9,768 bases of DNA, taken from the NCBI GenBank assembly GCA_020024475.1, contig JAHHTS010000082.1, forward strand, positions 1-9,768. The letters run 5' to 3'. The stretch is from Oscillospiraceae bacterium (lineage in GTDB: Bacteria; Bacillota; Clostridia; Oscillospirales; Ruminococcaceae). The notes beneath the pieces were generated by a model. The model was not told the DNA's origin, searched no databases, and saw nothing but the letters and a program-made list of their open reading frames with translations. Below are positions 7,053 through 9,768 of this stretch, one piece after another (position 1 is the stretch's first letter; every line of letters starts with the position of its first letter). The position numbers and the translations under genes were made by a program.

Positions 7053-7743
7053 GATCTCCGCCCCCACCAATCCATGCATAACCTAATCCATAAATTGTTT
7101 TTATATAATTCTTTTTTGGATTTTTTAATTTAGCTCTTAACCTACTAATTTCAGCAGTTATTGCATGTTCATATACACTATCACTTATTGAACTATGTGA
7201 TTTTTTCCAAATGCTATTTAAAAAACTTTCCCTTGTTTGAACTTTATTTGGGTTACTTGTAAAAACTTTTAGTACCTGAATATCTAACTGTGTTAAATCC
7301 AATAGCTTACCGTCTAAAAAGGCCTCTTGTCGTGTAAAATTTATTTCCAACTGTCCATCATTCCAACAATCATCACTCTTCTTATTATTTCTTTTTAAAA
7401 CAACAGCAACTTTTTTTTGAAAAACATGTATTGGAAACGGCTTAGTAATATAATCTTCCGCTCCCAATTCATATCCCTTGATCATATCACTTTCCATATC
7501 ATTAACTGTAAAAAAAATTGTTGGAGCATTTATGTTTGTTCTATATTGCTTGTAAAAATCAAAGCCATTTCCATCTGGTAAATTAACATCTAATACTATT
7601 AAGTCAAATATCTTTGCCTCTATTTCTTTTAGTGCATTTTTTAATGTTAGAACAGCTGTTATTGTATGCCCACTTTGTAATAAAGTATACTTTAACAAGT
7701 GATTAAGTAGTTCGTCGTCTTCCACTATCAAAATATTTGCCAT
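7030..7743 (-). CDS. OmpR/PhoB-family response regulator RR2 (module 2)
   Basis: This is a DNA-binding response regulator of 237 residues. The receiver domain shows the acidic cluster E8/D9/D10, phospho-acceptor D52 in VLDVNLPDG, T79 and K101 in DYITKPF. The C-terminal winged helix shows LDLTQLDIQVLKVF, the recognition-helix region EHAITAEISRLRAKL and the closing hairpin YIKTIYGLGYAW. The ATG at 7743 is preferred over an in-frame start 63 bases upstream, because MANILIVEDD is the normal family N-terminus and GGAGAAAGAG precedes it. After the domain ends, the protein carries a short tail IGGGGDHETKINN. The codons of this tail also contain the ribosome site and start of HK2. The predicted role is to activate the ABC operon at 5619-2508, probably through the repeat box at 5666-5683. 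Confidence 0.96.
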   Translation of the reverse strand: MANILIVEDDELLNHLLKYTLLQSGHTITAVLTLKNALKEIEAKIFDLIVLDVNLPDGNGFDFYKQYRTNINAPTIFFTVNDMESDMIKGYELGAEDYITKPFPIHVFQKKVAVVLKRNNKKSDDCWNDGQLEINFTRQEAFLDGKLLDLTQLDIQVLKVFTSNPNKVQTRESFLNSIWKKSHSSISDSVYEHAITAEISRLRAKLKNPKKNYIKTIYGLGYAWIGGGGDHETKINN

Positions 7744-7816
7744 GACTCTCTTTCTCCATTTCAAAGATATACGTAAAGAAGAGTTCGAGATTGTTCTCTC
7801 GTACACTTCTCTTTCT

Positions 7817-7844
7817 AGTATACTGAAAAATTCAGGAATTGAAA
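7817..7844 (-). promoter_or_regulatory. Candidate promoter of RR2-HK2
   Basis: On the minus strand a good -10, TATACT (7822-7817), lies 74 bases before the RR2 start codon. A weak -35-like TTTCAA (7844-7839) lies 16 bp upstream. The -10 sits in a short palindrome, AGTATACT. The -35 is poor, so the call rests mainly on the -10. Confidence 0.4.
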
Positions 7845-7988
7845 GCCCTATGAAAAAGAAAATTCGTCATCGCACACTCAGACGGAAAAGAAAAGAGCAT
7901 ACAGGACTTTACACGATTCAAATGAATGTCTTTTTGGCTATTTAAAAATGATGCGGCGTAATTTTAAGTTGCTCGCCTAAATAGTTCC

Positions 7989-8012
7989 AAAAAATCCGCA
8001 CTCTTTTAAGTG
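7989..8012 (-). terminator. Weak intrinsic terminator after the GIY-YIG/helicase gene
   Basis: On the minus strand CACTT-AAAA-GAGTG forms a five-pair stem with one wobble. It is followed by CGGA and a run of six T, about 57 bases past the stop codon. The stem is short, so termination may be inefficient; on the plus strand a T-run also follows the stem. Confidence 0.35.
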
Positions 8013-8069
8013 TTTTTATATTGACATTTACAACTATCCCTCTTCCTTTGCTCTAATCTATCATACAAT

Positions 8070-9767
8070 TTATTTATCGATTGCACTAAGTAAAGCTTTT
8101 TGCAACTCTTTATCACATGCGTAAATATATAATCCTTCTACTCCTCGTGTCATTAATACACGTACTTCATGCTGAATCAGAATTTCTCCAAACTTTTTCT
8201 TTTTACCATCTGATAATGTTCTATTACGTACAGCCTTTGTGTTACAACTTTCCGAAGGATCGTAAACAATTCTTCCATTTCGATATTTCACAGATGGCCC
8301 TAAAATGACACCTGCATAATTTAAGTCAAATCCTTGAATTGTAAATGTAGATCCAACTTCTCCAATTGTCTGTGGTTGCTCAGCCCATGATAATTCTTTA
8401 TTTGCTCTTTTTTCTTTTCTATCTAGTTCTTTTTCCAATTGCTTATTCCACGGCTTATGCCAACCATCAATCACAACTTCCCAATATTTTTTTATTCTAT
8501 TATTTGGAGAAGATTTAGAATTATATTCCCAATCGTATGTCGCAATCATTCTAGATAACTTATGTTCTTCACTTTTCGCTTTTTCATGTAATGCAGTTTC
8601 TAATTCATATGGATCTTTGAAAATTTTTATTTCATAACCAAATGAATCCTTTGGTATTTTGGAAATTTTCCTGTTTTTAGTAAAATTATCAATCCATTCA
8701 ATAACTTCTTTTGAACCTCTTACTCTTAACTGGTTTTTTAACTCAAAATAAGTGTTTTCTGTCTTTGCCAATTTACGATAATGTTCCAACTTCTGTTCTT
8801 CCCAATATTGCTCTGTTGTAAGTATCTGGTTTTCATCAAACATTACAACTGTCACTTTTGCTCTATCAATAACATCTTGTAGTTGGTTATTCCCTTGATA
8901 TGACTGTTTTCCTTGTGTCAAAAGTAGATGCGCTTCATCAATAAAAGCAATATCAATCGGTTCTTCTTTTGTATGATGATTAATAAAAGTTGTTGGTTTA
9001 CAGACCACCTCGCCATATTTTTCAGTCAGACCCAATTTTTTCGCAATTTGACTATAAACTGTAATTTGTTCATCATGATTGACAAGCATACAGCATTTTA
9101 ATGGTCTTAATTTTTGCTCTTCTGCATTGGAAAAAATCTCATAAAACAAGCTGCTGTTAAGAACTGTTTTCCCTGTTCCTGCTTCACCCTCAACAAAAAT
9201 CAATTGATTTTTTTTATTCGTTTGTATAATTTCAAATATTTTTTTGATAATACAACTTTTTATTTGTTCTTGTTCCTCCGTTAGTTTATGTAACGGTGAA
9301 GCTTTAAAAACTGCAGAATCTCTAATTGAACTTTCACTTGGAAATAATTCATGATTGTCTCTTTGGAGTTTTTTCCAGATCATCCGAAATATATCATCTA
9401 CTTCACTATCTGGAAAATATCTTCTTTGTGGGTTACCTCGTAGATTGTGTATCTTTTTTACACGTTCTACGCTCATCATATAAAGCATAAGACGATTTTC
9501 AATATCAAGTGTCAAAGATTTATTAAAATGTTCATGCCCAATAATATACAAACTTGCTTTATTTGTCTGTAAATTATGTTGCCATTTACTTTCAACTTCT
9601 ACATTATCATAGTGTTGCTTTGTCCTTTGTACAATATTATTTGATTCACCAATATATACTTCATAATCTGTTGTATTTTTCCAATTATGAATATAAACCG
9701 TAGGAAAGTTTAACAGAATCTCTTTTTCCTTCTTTAATGCTCTTTTTGATAATTCTTGTTGAAAATC
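8070..9767 (-). CDS. GIY-YIG nuclease / Schlafen-group-3 (DUF2075) helicase fusion, start outside window
   Basis: The frame is open from the window edge to the TAA at 8070, giving 565 visible residues. A TTG inside the frame at 9551 is not a credible start because a GIY-YIG fold lies upstream of it. In visible numbering, the GIY-YIG domain shows VYI (24-26), YEVYIG (35-40), R48, QHYD and a probable catalytic glutamate E90 in LDIEN. A helicase-type ATPase follows: Walker A GEAGTGKT (194-201), Walker B/DEAH (277-280), NQLRVRG (345-351), a motif-V-like block STFTIQGFDLNYAGVI (473-488) and a motif-VI-like block VLMTRGVEGLYIYA (537-550). This domain pair is a known family related to the Schlafen helicase domain. 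It is predicted to cut and move along or unwind nucleic acid. Its role is unproven; defence against phage or plasmids is often suspected. It appears unrelated to the transporter modules. Confidence 0.88.
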   Translation of the reverse strand, partial: DFQQELSKRALKKEKEILLNFPTVYIHNWKNTTDYEVYIGESNNIVQRTKQHYDNVEVESKWQHNLQTNKASLYIIGHEHFNKSLTLDIENRLMLYMMSVERVKKIHNLRGNPQRRYFPDSEVDDIFRMIWKKLQRDNHELFPSESSIRDSAVFKASPLHKLTEEQEQIKSCIIKKIFEIIQTNKKNQLIFVEGEAGTGKTVLNSSLFYEIFSNAEEQKLRPLKCCMLVNHDEQITVYSQIAKKLGLTEKYGEVVCKPTTFINHHTKEEPIDIAFIDEAHLLLTQGKQSYQGNNQLQDVIDRAKVTVVMFDENQILTTEQYWEEQKLEHYRKLAKTENTYFELKNQLRVRGSKEVIEWIDNFTKNRKISKIPKDSFGYEIKIFKDPYELETALHEKAKSEEHKLSRMIATYDWEYNSKSSPNNRIKKYWEVVIDGWHKPWNKQLEKELDRKEKRANKELSWAEQPQTIGEVGSTFTIQGFDLNYAGVILGPSVKYRNGRIVYDPSESCNTKAVRNRTLSDGKKKKFGEILIQHEVRVLMTRGVEGLYIYACDKELQKALLSAIDK

Positions 9768-9768
9768 A

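Larger units (their letters stand above)
7744..8069. other. 326-base gap upstream of RR2
   Basis: No convincing gene is present. The stretch holds a weak terminator for the upstream helicase gene and a candidate promoter for RR2. It also contains coding-like but interrupted reading frames on both strands: a 36-codon minus frame without ATG (8052-7942), and a plus frame broken by stops. A 31-codon very basic plus-strand ORF (7850-7945) has only a poor ribosome site. Possible remnants of a lost gene or repeat element cannot be identified by eye. Confidence 0.5.

Noticed and set aside
7744..7806. In-frame start of RR2 21 codons upstream
   Set aside because: It adds a non-family extension before the canonical MANILIVEDD and lies just downstream of the likely promoter.
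7742..7945. Plus-strand ORF of 67 codons, or 31 codons from the ATG at 7850 (very basic peptide)
   Set aside because: It lies opposite the RR2 promoter region, no usable ribosome site precedes either start, and composition is extreme; kept only as part of the gap description.
9549..9551. TTG as start of the helicase gene
   Set aside because: The frame stays open to the window edge and encodes the first half of a GIY-YIG domain, so the true start is outside.
1..9768. CRISPR array, tRNA, rRNA or intact insertion sequence
   Set aside because: No regularly spaced repeats, no cloverleaf or rRNA-like stretch, and no transposase motifs or terminal inverted repeats were seen by eye.

Overview
The window is AT-rich DNA with strong AGGAGG-like ribosome sites, OmpR-type two-component systems and FtsX-type ABC exporters. 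This points to a low-GC Gram-positive bacterium, most likely a gut Clostridia (Lachnospiraceae-like). That placement is inferred from style only. Every convincing gene lies on the minus strand, so transcription runs from high to low coordinates.

Layout, in transcription order. (a) 9767-8070: the body of a GIY-YIG nuclease fused to a Schlafen-group-3/DUF2075 helicase, with its start outside the window. (b) 8069-7744: an intergenic stretch with a weak terminator, a candidate promoter and possible decayed coding sequence. (c) 7743-6030: response regulator RR2 overlapping sensor kinase HK2, whose two membrane segments are joined by almost no external loop. (d) 6029-5620: a 410-base gap with a bidirectional terminator, a perfect 16-bp palindrome and a direct-repeat box in front of a weak promoter. 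(e) 5619-2508: an ABC ATPase and an 810-residue FtsX-type permease, followed by an unrecognised 84-residue ORF (2487-2233). (f) 2193-238: response regulator RR1 and sensor kinase HK1, with an ~55-residue external loop. (g) 151-1: the N-terminus of a second ABC ATPase that runs off the window.

The central theme is two consecutive copies of the same plan: response regulator, histidine kinase, ABC ATPase, permease. Modules of this type in Firmicutes usually sense and expel, or protect against, membrane-active peptides such as bacteriocins, lantibiotics and cell-wall antibiotics. The substrate cannot be read from the sequence. In both copies the ATPase gene is preceded by a promoter with a usable -10 but poor -35. 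Each carries a pair of 7-base direct repeats at 11-bp spacing over the -35 region, the architecture used by PhoB/OmpR-type activators. The repeat words differ (TGWAAGA in module 1, ASTGTGA in module 2), suggesting that each regulator switches on its own transporter. The RR1-HK1 part looks less AT-rich than the RR2-HK2 part, so the modules may have separate histories.
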